Counted from the first letter of the stretch, positions 21,535 to 32,796 are shown. The stretch is 64,000 bases of DNA from Nematopogon swammerdamellus (GCA_946902875.1 OX336355.1:9321347-9385346), one strand, 5' to 3'. The notes: generated by a model not told the origin, from the sequence alone. A program made the numbers and translations.

Positions 21535-21655
21535 AATGGGCACCTGTCAGGCCGGCATGGCATTCGCAATCCCCGCATACGACCGAATGTCCATGGGCGC
21601 CGTTAGACACCTTATAGGTGCCTCGGCGCAATAATTATGTCGCGCTTTCAATAAA
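21535..21655 (-). repeat. Rep-J, antisense
   Basis: GGCACCTGTCAGGCCGGCAT through CCGAATGTCCATGGGCG to the TATGTCGCGCTTTCAATAAA end. It lies immediately before an antisense Rep-B, as also at 35335. Confidence 0.65.
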
Positions 21656-21659
21656 AAAT

Positions 21660-21975
21660 TAACAAAAAATACCACACGCTGTATCCCGACAATCTGGGTA
21701 AGCAGAGTAGTCGGTGTTGTGCTGCAAGTACCTTGAAATTGCAGCACAACACCGGCCACCACATTTAGCAAGGTATTAGGACAAGATAATTATCAAGCAG
21801 CAAGTAAGGCTCGGTGCTGCTGTTAAGACTCGTTGGAAGGTTCGTACCAAGATGAGAGGTGGCTAGCCTGTCGGCATGTTGTCTTTATCCCATAGATCCC
21901 TTGGTCGCCTTTACCGACATGCACGGGGAGAGATGCGGTGGGGCTATTATTTTTAAGTGCCGACCGCACACGATG
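21660..21975 (-). repeat. Rep-B, antisense, nearly full
   Basis: From CCACACGCTGTATCCCGAC to GTGCCGACCGCACACG, collinear with the other copies. Confidence 0.8.
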
Positions 21976-22084
21976 ATCAATGTTTTCAATTCACTGGCCG
22001 ATGCATTGTTCAGCGTGTAGAAGGAGATGTTCGTTGCTTCGGTAGGCATTGGAGCGTTGGCCAATGTATACGTCAACGTGCAGT

Positions 22085-22155
22085 GGAGCCTGCCAGAGCA
22101 TTGCCAAGCGTACTGGCAAACGCTTTGGCAAACGCATTGGCCAACGTGTGGAGTA
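22085..22155. repeat. Degenerate 15-bp direct repeat
   Basis: Repeats of a GGCAAACGC(A/T)TT-like word: CTGGCAAACGCTTTGGC, AAACGCATTGGCC and related blocks. Confidence 0.45.
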
Positions 22156-22199
22156 GGCCTCCGAGGAATTCAAAATCACGATTGTCGTGATTAAGTGCC

Positions 22200-23735
22200 G
22201 CAACTTGCGTTGTCATCGCGAAAAGGATGAAATGACACAAAATTGGAACGAAAATAGCGTTATAAGCACAGGTAGTAACGATATTTTGACCGCTTATTTT
22301 TGTTAAAGTAAATTCGGCTTGTTATCGGTGGGAAGAACGGGCTGTGAAATAAAAAATTACTTCTGTTTTTACATGCGGTTCGTGGTCTTTCTCATTCAAT
22401 TTCATCGATGTTAAACCGGGGGAAGTCTACGAAAACATTGTGTCTTACTTGACGTTTGGAAGTTGTGTTACGTGCTAACGCTGTTGCCGGCCGATTAGCT
22501 TGACCGATTAGCTTGTTTGACCGATCGTTTAGCAAAATTTCTGAAATGAAATGAAATATTTATTATATTTATAACAGATAAATACATTTTGCGTTCCCTC
22601 TCCCTTGCTTCACAGCTGTATAAGGGAGAGAGAGCACGGGCGTGCCTAGGATTTTGGTTCGTGTCATTTCGGAGGGTGATTTCGTAGACCAAAATAATTT
22701 TTTTTTTATTTGTAGCCGGGAGTGAATGGGTGAGAAAAACGAAAGACCGCGTGTGGTTGCATTGGGAGAGGCCTGCACATTTCAGGAAATTGAAATTTTA
22801 TTAGTATTGATAAATCTGTATGTAATATTTTACATTTATTTTTAGTACCAGTAATAGTAGTATCAATTTTATTTTTATTTAAGCTACTCAGTTCTAATCA
22901 CCCATTCGACCTTTCTACCATATATTGATAAAATCTTAGTGACCTGAAAATGTTACTGAAATCACCGCGGTATGTATACTCTCGCTTCACATGCAAAGCC
23001 GTTTACACGTAAACAACACTGTAAGTATGTACTGTTTCCTCTGATAATGTAAAAGTGTTCATTGTTGTACATAGTTGCGGGCAACGAATTAAAAAGTAGA
23101 ATGTCGTTGGTTGCGGGTAGGTGAGGTAATCCAACCTAACTTTTTTTATTTCAAATGTTTTTATGTCAAACATTTTCCAAGGAAAATTCACACGTACTGA
23201 AAAGTTTTATAAATACAGCCTATTTTCATTTCATTTCTAATTTCAATTTCATCACATTTACAACATTTATCTAATGTCAAGAGTAAACTCTTAATGCTGT
23301 CCAGATAAAAACGGTAGGTAAACATTAATCTGACTAAGCCCCCCCACTTTATACTATTATATGTGCCCAGTATGTATGTAGGTCAGGTAGCTTGACCCCT
23401 GAAGTAGAGTTTTCACTCCCCCTCCCCTCGTCCTGCCCCTCCGCTCCGCCACACTCGTTGTTCCCAAGTTACCCGGGGAACGTGTATACTATCAGCGTGC
23501 GATTGAAAAAATGTCAAGAACTGTCAAATTCTAGATTACAATTTATGTGTGCATTCCAAAGTATAGACATTGTCGTAAACAAAATATTCATATACGTAAA
23601 TGCAACCAGCTTCCATCAAGCTGCTAACAAGAGTATTGATATTGGTACGAGTCCGCAGATGTAACAGAGATAATCTAATGATGTCTTTGTGTAATACTCG
23701 TTTGAGTTTTCACCTGTCCGATGAGTTGATGCCTA
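22200..23735. other. Stretch without recognised gene
   Basis: No exon recognised. A scrap at 22740-22775 (GAAAGACCGCGTGTGGTTGC, GGGAGAGG) matches the 3' end of the LINE-L group, as inserted at 18660. Confidence 0.4.
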
Positions 23736-23740
23736 ACTAT

Positions 23741-23998
23741 GGAGGCTGACCGTGGTTCCGATTCCACGTAAAACTGAAAAAAAAACATCCCCTTCCCTTC
23801 TTACCTTATTAGGTGGTAGGGTTTTACCTGCCCGGGTTGCTATCACCACACTGAATGAAAGGTCGGTTGAAACGGCTAAGTAAATAGTTCATGTTTTCCG
23901 TCCAGTTCAGTGTAGCCGGCACGAACGGAGGGAAGCACTGACGTGGCACCTAGTTCACCAAGGTGTTGTGGGCTAGCTGAGGTTTCCATAAAAAAAAA
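23741..23998 (+). repeat. SINE-S, 5'-truncated
   Basis: Starts in the late head (GGAGGCTGACCGTGG), keeps the B-box-like element, central domain and tail, and ends in AAAAAAAAA. A short A-run interrupts the start of the central domain near 23778. Confidence 0.75.
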
Positions 23999-24420
23999 AC
24001 ATACCGAGTTGTTTTGTATAACTTAGTAAAGCGCCTACAAATTAACATTATTATAGAAAGGCGTATGACAACGCTTGTATAGTGAAGTCGGCGCCCTAAT
24101 TATTATTGCGACTAGCTGACTTGCCTAAACACGCGCTATAATGCGCCAATCTGCAAATTTTTCCCCATACATGCATTCATCCGCACTGATACCCTGATTC
24201 ACAGCCAGTGTGTAGACGCTTTAAGTCACACAGAAACTGTTGGCTGTCAATCCATCCTCATCCATTCCACGGCCGAAAGAGTTTTGACAACTACCTGTTT
24301 CTTCCTCCAACGTTACGTAATCACCCTCCAGACTCCGGACCGTGCAGAATTAATGAACTTCCACCATTGTCTTGCTGTATGTTGTGTGCAAATAAAAATA
24401 TGTATATGTTTGTAACCGGC

Positions 24421-24860
24421 TAAAGGTGCAGTTAGACAACGCGTGATAGCACGCGCCCAGACGAGCCGCGCCGTACGTGTAGGCGCGGCTCGTCTTACTC
24501 CCGTTTTTACCAACTCCGGTCACATCAAGTTCCACAGTTATTTGTCGGTTACGGTGACACTTTTCATACATTTGACAAGAGGTAACTTTCAGCTACATTG
24601 CAGCGGAGGGTGGTAAAAACGGCCGTTAATCCGAACGCAAGCCTATATTCGTTTACACGGCGCTTGGATCACAATCAACAGACCCAGCACTCGGACGGAC
24701 GGACAGACGACTTAGGCTTAGTAATAGGCTTCCGCATGGATACGGAACCCTAAAAACTAACCGATGGATCGTGCGAGCTTTGCCGAGCCGCGCCGACTTG
24801 TTCCGAGCCCAGCTAATGAATCGGCGCGCGGCGCGGCTCGCGCCGTTTAACTGCACCTTA
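24421..24860. mobile_element. GC-rich foldback element with nested Rep-D scrap
   Basis: Termini TAAAGGTGCAGTTA (left) and the complement of TAAGGTGCAGTTAAACGG (right). A hairpin ACGAGCCGCGCC...GGCGCGGCTCGT lies at about 24460-24496 and similar CGAGCCGCGCC sequence near 24785-24845. Rep-D sequence (24690-24757, ending in ACGGAACCCTAAAAA) appears inserted. Confidence 0.55.
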
Positions 24861-24942
24861 ATGGAGGTTGTGTTGCAATGCAACCAGGCTAGCGAGAGAA
24901 ATTAAATCTGATGAAAAATTTAACCTGCCTAATGGTCTAGCA

Positions 24943-25352
24943 ATTTTTTTTTTTACGTTATCCGATATGGGTGGCTGAGTCGGAGGGGCCAAGGCACATG
25001 CTCCGACCAGCCAATATCACCTCCGAGAAGGTAGGTGCCATACCGGAGACTTCCCTGGATTGCTGGCTACACTGGACTAGAGGAGAACACAGCCGAGGCT
25101 GCTATGCGGCCATCTTACATCCAGTACGGTGGTAACAACCCAGTCGGCTACAATTTGAGCCTACCACCTAGTAAGGGGCAAGGGAAGGGACCTACAGTTT
25201 TACACCGGTTCCGAACGGTGAAGCAGCAGGTGTAGGTTATGCACGTAAATTTTTTCGTCAGAAAAAACTCATTGGTACACGCCGACCGGATTCGAACCTC
25301 GGACCTCTCGCATGAGAAGCCGATGCCCAAACCATTCGGCCACCCGCCGCCT
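24943..25352 (-). repeat. SINE-A, full copy (tRNA-derived)
   Basis: Read antisense, the 5' end at 25352 begins GCGGGTGGCCGAATGGTTTG (A-box-like TGGCCGAATGG), then AGAGGTCCGAGGTTCGAATCC (B box), a spacer with GTTTTTTCTGACGAAAAA, the central domain shared with SINE-S, an A-specific body, and a 3' A-run at 24943. The head resembles a class II (Leu/Ser-type) tRNA 5' half. Confidence 0.85.
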
Positions 25353-25699
25353 AATGTGTGTTTTTGTGTTAAAATTAATTATATTTTACAAATCCTATAA
25401 ATCCTTTTTAAAATTATATTTTACAAATCCTATAAATATATTTTAATATATCCTTTCTTGTGATCGATGTGTAATCGCTGATGAAATTACAAATGGATTG
25501 CTTGTCGAAAAAACATTTGGTAACAATGTAAAACATTTCTCATGTTAAAACAAATTCAGGTGTGGCCCGACTCTGAGTTAAAAGGAGGTTGTGTGCTCCA
25601 TGTGTGTTTGTGCACAATTTTGGCGAAACCATGAGGATGGAAGTGTTTAGTTCGAATTTGTGTATTCGTATAGCTTATAATCATCTATTTACTATTATA

Positions 25700-25786
25700 C
25701 CGACCTAAAATGAAGGAAAGCACTGATATGGCACCTAGTTCACCCGGTGTTACAGTCAACCATGTCGAGTTCCATAAAAAAAAATC
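25700..25786 (+). repeat. SINE-S tail fragment
   Basis: TGAAGGAAAGCACTGATATG through CCGGTGTTA to CCATAAAAAAAAA, with an internal deletion. Confidence 0.65.
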
Positions 25787-25900
25787 TTGAAGCGGCAGGT
25801 ACCTACGGTTATAGCACCTGCTTCTCATGCAAGAGGTAAAAGGTTTGAACCCCGAGAGTACGAGTATTTCAAAACATGTGGCGCTTTCAATAAAAAAAAT
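25787..25900 (+). repeat. tRNA-like SINE head fragment
   Basis: TATAGCACCTGCTTCTCATG followed by a weak B-box-like GGTTTGAACCCC about 25 bp on, then a short tail into A-rich DNA. It resembles the head of SINE-A only in the CTTCTCATGC block, so its origin is uncertain. Confidence 0.35.
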
Positions 25901-26039
25901 ATACATATAAGTTTTATATATAAAGTCAGAACACTCAATAATGTGGTTAATTTTGCTCACAAGCTGTGTTTTCAAAAGACTGTAGGCGATGCTATTTACG
26001 TGGCTAGTCACGAAAATACTTACGTGCAATAATATGTAT

Positions 26040-26165
26040 GAAAAAAAAACCTGTGAAGTTTCTTGCCGGTTCTTCTTCGTGGGTGTAATCGAACCGGATA
26101 GAATAAATTGTGACAAGTTCGAGTGCAGTTGCACTGTCATATGAATGATCAATAAAACAACAATA
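26040..26165 (+). repeat. Rep-C 3' end
   Basis: GAAGTTTCTTGCCGGTTCTT, GTGTAATCGAACCGGATAG and GATCAATAAAAC match the other Rep-C copies. Confidence 0.65.
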
Positions 26166-26953
26166 AGGTTGACTGAAAAAAGTGCATTCTGCAATACGTC
26201 CGCCTTTTGCACAGCAAAAAAGTTTACATACATGAAATCTGTTTACGTATATATTTAGAGAAGATAGATTCAGCCGTCCTCATGTAATCAATTAGTATTG
26301 GGGAATATCGGGGCGAGACCCCGACCGTCATAAAAATATCCATGTTATTCCGATTCGTGCTCAGACTTCATAAGCGAACGCACGCGTCCAATCTCCCATA
26401 CAGTTCACTGCAAACCTTACCTACACACCTGCACAACCATGTCATACTGGCTTGCACGCTGCGCATAGTATTTATTGAGGCGCGTAAGAAGCTTGATGAC
26501 TTTGACACGGTTCTATGTGCATATGTATATTACTTTATCGTCCCGTTGATCAGCCGCATACTCTGAAAGTCTTTTTTTAGAACCCTGTCATAGTCAACAG
26601 TTAAATCCGTTGTGCAAGCGGAGATCAAGCGTTAAAATGTGACAAAGTTCCATATAAGTAGGCATTTATGATTTCGATGTGATTGTACATACTGAAATTA
26701 TTTGATTTCCAGCTACAGATACCGGTGAAGTTATCATCGGTTGTTTTCACGAGTTGGCCGGAATTTCAGGAAATGTTTGGTGAAAAGTTAAACAATTAAT
26801 CGATTGCGCGATTTTTACCTGCTGCGGACATGAAAGCTCGGAATTTTTTAATTAAGCATTTAAGTTAAATAACGTGAACACAAACAATAAAGAAAAAGAA
26901 AAATTCCGTACATTCTTCCTGCACAGTACAACCAAACGCAAAATCCTATGTAT

Positions 26954-27310
26954 GTCAGCCTCGGTAGCTCAGTGGTGCGGTCGGTCGATTGTTGTTACGC
27001 AACCCTGAACGCGGTCAGTACTTGGATGGGTGACCGCTCGACCGTTGGAGGCTGACCGTGATCCGGATTCCACTTAAAACTGTAGGTCCCTTTCCTTCTT
27101 ACCTTAACTAGGTGGTCGGGTTTATCCCGCCTGGGTTTGTACCACCGCACTGAATGAAACGTTTCGGTGAAAACGGCTGTCCAGTTCAGTGTCGCCGACA
27201 CGAAATGAAGGGATGGACTGAAATGGCACCTAGTTCACCCGGTGTTTTGGGCTGACATCACGGATGTTGTAGGTAGGTGATGTAGCCAACCGTGTCAGTT
27301 TCCATAAAAA
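26954..27310 (+). repeat. SINE-S, full copy
   Basis: A box TAGCTCAGTGG, 5S-like GTCAGTACTTGGATGGGTGA, a weak B box GATCCGGATTCC, central domain, and a tail ending CCATAAAAAAA. Confidence 0.85.
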
Positions 27311-27475
27311 AATTTGTATTCAACCAAACTATTCAATATCTGGAGCCTTATTTGGCACATGACGCATTTTTATAAAATTTTCAAACCAATAGCCATTTCA
27401 TTTTTAACCGTCTACGATTTGATGACAAATATTATGACAAAACGTTTAACTGAAAGTAGTTCTTTTAAAGTACAG

Positions 27476-27800
27476 TATGGGGCGGGTACTTTAAAAGAAT
27501 AGCCCCACTGCATCTCTCCCCGTGTATGTCGTAAAAGGCGATATGACTCCCTTCTTATATTACTAGGTGGTAGGGTTTAACCCGCCCGGGTTGGTACCAC
27601 CGCACTGAATGAAAGGTCGGTCGAAACGGCTATGTAAATAGTTTGTGTTTTCCGTCCAGTTCAGTGTAGCCGGCACGACCGAAGGAAAGCACTGACGTGG
27701 CACCAAGTCCATCCGGTGTTATGTGCTGACATCACGGATGTTGTAGGTGATGTAGCCAACCATGTCAGTTTCCATAAAAAATAAAAAATAAAAAAAAACT
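27476..27800 (+). repeat. Chimeric SINE: Rep-B head on SINE-S body
   Basis: Rep-B 5' sequence (GGGTACTTTAAAAGAATAGC, GCATCTCTCCCCGTG, GTCGTAAAAGGCGA) passes directly into the SINE-S central domain (ACTCCCTTCT...ACTAGGTGGTAGGG) and complete tail. No SINE-S head is present. The same type of fusion occurs at 29928. Confidence 0.8.
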
Positions 27801-27910
27801 GATGTACGAGTCCCACAAAACTAGTCGTTCATGCCCATATGGAAATAATATACGAGGGGATAACTCCTTTATACGTCTATGCTCATGCCAAAACTCTTTG
27901 GTTGTTTCAG

Positions 27911-27941
27911 ATAAATCCGCGATCATGCGAAGGCACGCGCG
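27911..27941 (+). other. 5' UTR portion of the EF-hand gene exon
   Basis: A pyrimidine-rich acceptor GGTTGTTTCAG ends at 27910. Between it and the chosen ATG lies an in-frame TAA, so translation cannot enter from upstream in this frame. A short out-of-frame upstream ATG (27924) overlaps the main start. Confidence 0.6.
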
Positions 27942-28192
27942 ATGGAGGTGAAAGACGGTCCACAGGACAAGGCTAGTCCTAGATCTCCTGTGAAGTCTCT
28001 CTTGAAACGCGACTCGGATGGCTGCGACGCGAAGACGTCTCGATCCAGCAGCGCCAAGTCTGAGAAGGAGGTGAAGTTTCCGAACAAACGGAACAAATCA
28101 CCGGTGAACGAAAAGGCGGCGACTTCCGTCGAACTTAGGAGAGAAAGAAGACCGTCCAAGTCTAGCGAGAGTTCCAAGGAGGCCGTCGACAG
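27942..28192 (+). CDS. EF-hand-like protein, first coding exon
   Basis: Encodes residues 1-83 and two bases of codon 84. The peptide is hydrophilic, basic and Ser/Lys-rich (for example SPRSPVKSLLKRDSDG and RRERRPSKSSESSKE), with several SP sites, and looks disordered; no domain is recognised. The start is the first ATG after an in-frame stop 27 bases upstream and behind a splice acceptor. The exon ends at a good donor, AG|gtaagg (28193), in phase 2. Its joint with 29031 regenerates an Arg codon and keeps the frame. The function of this region is unknown; it may be a regulatory or targeting extension of the EF-hand part that follows. Confidence 0.75.
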
Positions 28193-28411
28193 GTAAGGCT
28201 TTGTTCATGCAGCTTGCTTTGAAGAGGGTCAATTCAGATCCTCTGTTAGAGATTAGACTATTCAGCGGTGAAAATGAAAAGGGGTCGTCGGTGTTGTATG
28301 GATTTTGTTTCCGATATCTATTTTCGCTCGCATTTGAAAATAAACTTGAGTAAAGTCTACGGATGGAATGGTAAGGTGATAGTTTCTCTTGGGAAACGAT
28401 ACATACATACA

Positions 28412-28632
28412 TAGCGTCACGTCTGTTTCCCGGTGGGATAGGTAGAGACAACGGATCTCCACGTGCCACGATCCTGACACACCTTTTCCGCCTCTTCAGA
28501 TCTCATAATGTTCTTCATTCATGTTCGTCGGTCACGTGTACTACGCACTTGACCCTTTTTGAGCACATGCCCGATCTGGTCCAGGTACGTGCGTCTAGGG
28601 TAGGGCGACCCTTCCCGAAACGATGTGAATAC
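28412..28632 (-). pseudogene. LINE-K 3' fragment in intron 1
   Basis: Antisense copy collinear with 8128-8330 in reverse, starting at the ACATACATAC tail complement. It includes CAACGGATCTCCACGTGCC and TGGTCCAGGTACGTGCGTC. Confidence 0.65.
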
Positions 28633-28670
28633 AAAATCCACCTACTGATCGCTAGAACTGAAGTTTCTGT

Positions 28671-28920
28671 CAGCCTCGATAGCTCAGTGGTGCAGACATT
28701 CGACTGTCGCTATTGATGATTAAGCAACGCTGGACCGCTCGAACGTTGGAGGCTGACCGTGGTTCGGATTCCACGTAAAACTGTAGGTCCCTTCCCTTTA
28801 GTTGCGGATAAATTATTGCCTTTCCTCACGCCCAAATAAAGTTACTGATAGGTTGAAATGAGTAACATCACTGGTGCAGCGGGTGATCTAGCTAAACAAG
28901 TCATATTTCACACAAAAAAG
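28671..28920 (+). repeat. Diverged SINE-S in intron 1
   Basis: Head with TAGCTCAGTGGTG and GGTTCGGATTCCACG; part of the 5S-like segment is deleted. The body is mostly lost, and a worn tail (ACATCACTGGTGCAGC, GTGATCTAGC) ends about 110 bp before exon 2. Confidence 0.65.
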
Positions 28921-29030
28921 ACGGATTGGCATCTCCGCAGTCATATTAGCCGTGCGTGACCCTCCGACATCGAGCTCATTCACCAGTCTGATAATATATT
29001 GTGCAAACTTGTAACAGCCTTTTTCCACAG

Positions 29031-29242
29031 ACAGGATTCGAAGTTGAGCCTGGCCAGTCCGAAGGTATCGCGCAAATACTTCACCAACTGGCGCCAAGCT
29101 TGCGACAAGACCAAGGACAAAACCAAGGAGCTGCTGAAGCGATGGCGCACGCTGCCTGAGAGCGAGGCCGGGGAGTGCTCGGAGATGCAGCTACTGGACA
29201 GAGAGGAGGCTCAGAACCACGGCTGGAGCGTTCATGTTTGGA
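29031..29242 (+). CDS. EF-hand-like protein, second coding exon
   Basis: Completes codon 84, encodes residues 85-154, and leaves one base of codon 155. The acceptor is TTTTTCCACAG; an alternative acceptor 4 bases on would hit a stop quickly, so this one is chosen. The donor is GGA|gtgagt (29243). The peptide includes SPKVSRKYFTNWRQACDKTK, a basic aromatic stretch, then KELLKRWRTLPES and an acidic region ending GWSVHVW. GC-rich third positions contrast with the AT-rich flanks, supporting real coding sequence. It lies 838 bp after the first exon and before a 15.4-kb intron. Confidence 0.8.
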
Positions 29243-29344
29243 GTGAGTACCTGCTTACTACTATCTTTTTAAAGTTTTACAATCAGTTATACTTACAGAC
29301 CAGGTTGTATATTATGTTGGTTTGTCTGTCTAGAACCAAAGATT

Positions 29345-29460
29345 ACAGTGGGTACCACCCCACTGAAGAAGAAAGAAGAAGAAGACCGGTCAAAAATATT
29401 GTGGAAAACAGTTCGTGATCCCTGTTCAGTTCGGTCAGCAAGCAAGGGGAACCGACTCTA
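29345..29460 (+). repeat. Worn SINE-S fragment
   Basis: GGTACCACCCCACTGAAG, CAGTTCGTGATCCCTGTTCAG and AGCAAGGGGAAC parallel the SINE-S body, with a GAAGAAG expansion. Confidence 0.4.
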
Positions 29461-29469
29461 ACAGCAACA

Positions 29470-29637
29470 TTCGCTGATATCCTAGCTATCCCGTCTCACT
29501 CCTCAGTATTTTTATACACTGACTCTTTCTCAGTGCACGCTGCACGCATGTGGAACGAACTCCCTCTTCGATTACGTCAGTGTGCATCGATCCACACATT
29601 CAAAGTTCTGTTGAAAGACTATCTCCCCAAATCCTAA
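29470..29637 (+). pseudogene. LINE reverse-transcriptase C-terminus (third type)
   Basis: 56 codons with stop: FADILAIPSHSS, then SVHAARMWNELPLRLRQCAS and FKVLLKDYL. The AARxWNxLP signature is typical of the C-terminal tail of jockey/CR1/L2-type LINE proteins. The 3' UTR runs to about 29912 and ends in (TTTGA)n. 5'-truncated; lies in intron 2. Confidence 0.7.
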
Positions 29638-29927
29638 ACATTATCTCCTTCTTCTGTGTCCCTAGGTTCTGAGTTGACCACATTTGTATTGGATGTAGTT
29701 TTATTTCGTTTTACTTCTGTGTTGTTATATATACCAAAATTTTTATTATTATAACTTTTTTTTCATTTACATTATTCATGAATGTGTTTTGCACCTACCC
29801 TGGTATGAATATGTTAAAAAGAGTAGACTGATGGAAAATGCCATAGGTATTAAGAACTACCTTATGTACGTTTTAAGTGCAATAAACGTTTTTTTATTTG
29901 ATTTGATTTGATATCGTTTGGTTGTAC

Positions 29928-30372
29928 CGTGTGGGGCCGGTACTTTAAAAGAATAGCCCCATTGGATCTCTCTCCGTGTATGTCGTAAAAGGCGACTAAG
30001 GGATATGACTCCCTTCTAGGTGGTAGGGTTTAATCCGCCCGGGTTGGTACCACCACACTGAATGAAAGGTCAGTCGAGACGGCTATGTAAATAGTATTGT
30101 ATTGTATTGTTGTATTGTTTATTAAGCATTCATTAGACAGCATGACTGTACTCGAATTTGTCACAATTTGTTCTATCCGATTCGATTACACCCACGAAAA
30201 TTATATATATGTAAGTATATGTTTTCCGTCCAGTTCAGTGTAGCCGGCAAGACCGAAGGGAAGTACTGACGTAGCACCAAGTTCACCCGGTGTTATGGGC
30301 TGACATCACGGATGTTGTAGGTGATGTAGCCAACAGTGTCAGTTTCCATAAAAAAAAATCTAAGTGAAGTCA
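29928..30372 (+). repeat. Second Rep-B/SINE-S chimera, interrupted by Rep-C
   Basis: GGGGCCGGTACTTTAAAAGA and GTCGTAAAAGGCGACTAAGG lead into TCCCTTCTAGGTGGTAGGG and a full SINE-S tail. A Rep-C copy (about 30093-30220, antisense) splits the tail. Confidence 0.8.
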
Positions 30373-30839
30373 TGTAGCCAACCGTGCCAGGTTCCATAAA
30401 AACCGCCAGAAGTCTCAGTTCATAAAGTCAAATAGTTACAAATTGGCCGACCCGCCTAGCTCGACCCTCATCCCCTGCCCAATTCCCTACTTCGATATCG
30501 CCGCGCCGCCGTTTATCTCGTACCCCTAGTGCCTCCATACATTAAATTAGATCTAACCTAATATTTGTAGTAGTAACACGCTCCGATCGAGACGAGGCAG
30601 TGCTGCGGTCTCGTCTTGATACACTTACGTAAAACTGATTTCAGTTTCCCGAGCAATGTGCACCGACACTTAATGCGACGGATGACAAGTCAACATGGAG
30701 AACAACTTTGTTTACAATTTGGAGTATAAATTTGTACCTCGTACAAATTGAAAGTGTTTACAAACAAAACCTCAAGAGTAAGATATTTCTATAGTGCTGA
30801 AGCAACAAAGGAATTGATTTCCTCTCGAAAATAAGTACG

Positions 30840-30955
30840 TCAGTCAGTCAGAGTGTATGCGTCCACTGCTGGACATAGCCCTCTCTAATGTTACTCCAGT
30901 CCTCGCGGCCTTCAGCGGCACGGAACCACTGCCTTCCGCCGACGTACTTGATAGA
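30840..30955 (-). pseudogene. LINE-L 3' end, antisense
   Basis: Antisense (CTGACTGACT) tail followed by the complement of codons for QWFRAAEGREDW and GYVQQW. 5'-truncated to about 115 bp. Confidence 0.75.
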
Positions 30956-31139
30956 AATAGACGCGTTATCAAAATGTTTATGCATGGATACCTTATGTTA
31001 TAATTAAAAAATATAAGTGGGACCTCAGACCGTAAAACATGAGATATTTCTCTTTTCAACCGTCAGGCGAAGGCAGTCTTGACTACATCGGATCTACACT
31101 TTGCAATATCTCACACTTTTCCCTAAGTACGTTGATTAA

Positions 31140-31522
31140 ATATCATGGGTGTTGCTCTGAGGAAGTAGCAGCCCTTATTCCACTCACCGCAACCCATCGG
31201 TTCTCAAAATAGTTTCTTTGTCGCACCGCCAGGGTGTGGAATTGCCGTCTGGTGGGTGTGGACTTGCCGTCTGGTGGGTGTGGAATTGCCGTCTGGTGGG
31301 TCTGTTTCCCGAACATTTTAACCTGAGTGTCTTCAAACGTCGTATTAACCATCGATTTCCACGTACTAACAGGCTAGACAGCCTAGCAACAGTCCGCAAA
31401 TATGCTGGCATGGCGGCCATGGCGCCTCACTGAGCGTGGTTTCGCGAGAAGAGGTGATTTTGACTCTGTCGACTGCACCATTGGTCACTCGGCATAGCCA
31501 CCCGTGTTGGCTTACATAAAAA
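31140..31522 (+). pseudogene. LINE-M C-terminal fragment with 22-bp triplication
   Basis: Same family as 16256. A 22-bp unit TGTGGAATTGCCGTCTGGTG is present three times (31235-31305), where relatives have one. It ends in GGCTTACATAAAAATC. Confidence 0.75.
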
Positions 31523-31603
31523 TCAATTAAACTTTTAATTTATTTTATTGAATGTATCTTGTCACCAGTACTAGCATGGACCAAGAAAATGAGTACTATC
31601 CTG

Positions 31604-32796
31604 TAAAAGTCGGCAAGTGCGAGTTGGGCTCGCGCACCGAGGGTTCCGTATCATCAGCATCACTCAATATATTTGTATTATGTAGGTATGTACAAAAACA
31701 ATTGTTTTGGAAAATCACGAACGCCTAAATAAACACTACAGCAATGGTTTGACTGTGCGGCATTCGTGAAGTTATACAAAAATATATTTCTTATATTATG
31801 ACTACGACATAACGACATAATATCTAAAATTTTCGTATTTTTTCTTTACTTGTGATGTGAGACCATGCTTCTTGCCAAATTTCATTACTCCAGGTCAACC
31901 CTATAGGTTTTGATTTCATTTGAATGAGTTTGCAAGTATTAAAATTTGCCATAAATAGCCGTATGTTTTGATTATATTGATTTAGAAGCTTTCATTTTAT
32001 AACACTCGAAGGGATCGCAGACGTTAGTATTCCATATTAATTTCAATTTGATATCTTGACTCGTTACTGAGAAAAAGGGTCTTGACTTGACACACAAAAC
32101 AATCAAATTTTTTTTAATATCATAACTACAATTTTACAATTTTAGGATTTTTTCCTTTACTTGTGCTGTAAGACCTTGCTTCTTACCAAATTTTATGATT
32201 CTATGTTAACGGGAAATACCCTATAGGTTTTGATTTGTTTTGAGTGAGTTTGCGAGTATGAAATATGACATAGATGGCCGTATCTTTTGATTGCGTTGAT
32301 TTAGAAGCTTTAGTATTCTACACCTTAAAGAGATCGTAGATCTTAGTATTTCGTATTAATTTCAATTTGTTATCTTGATCCGTTCCTGAGAAAAAGGGAC
32401 CTTGACATAGAAAACAAACAAACAATTTTTTTAATGCCACATAACTATGAATTTACAATTTTAGATTGTTTCCTTTACTTGTGCTGTGAGACCTTGCTTC
32501 TTACCAAATTTCATGATTCTAGGTTAACGGGAAGTACTCTATAGGTTTTGATTTGATTTGCCGGTAGCAAAATATGTGACTTAAATGGGCGTATCTAGTG
32601 ATTCCGTTGACCTAGAAGCTTGCATTTTCTACACCTCAAAGGTTTCGTAGACCTTAGTATTTGATATTAATTTCAACTTGATACGTCTACCCGTTCCTGA
32701 GAAAAAAGTTCTTGACAGACAGACAGACAGACGGACAACAAAGTGATCCTATAAGGGTTCCGTTTTTTCCTCCTTTGAGGTACGGAACCCTAAAAA
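31604..32796 (+). repeat. Long Rep-D with three internal tandem units
   Basis: Starts CGGCAAGTGCGAGTTGGGC and ends GGTACGGAACCCTAAAAA. The inside holds three diverged units of about 310-318 bp beginning near 31841, 32151 and 32469 (TTTC(C)TTTACTTGTG, GAGACC(A/T)TGCTTCTT). Each unit ends with CTGAGAAAAA before a CTTGAC block. No ORF. Confidence 0.75.

Noticed and set aside
21957..22203. Frames over the GGCAAACGC repeat
   Set aside because: The peptide is a short degenerate repeat (LANALANALAN) from tandem DNA, with no supporting exon structure.
25260..25352. Possible tRNA gene on the - strand
   Set aside because: A and B boxes are present, but the 3' acceptor half is missing and the sequence runs into the SINE-A body; the same unit recurs at 38028 and 37366.
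25685..26233. 182-codon antisense open frame
   Set aside because: It spans a SINE-S tail, a tRNA-like fragment and a Rep-C copy; the peptide is repeat-derived with no domain.
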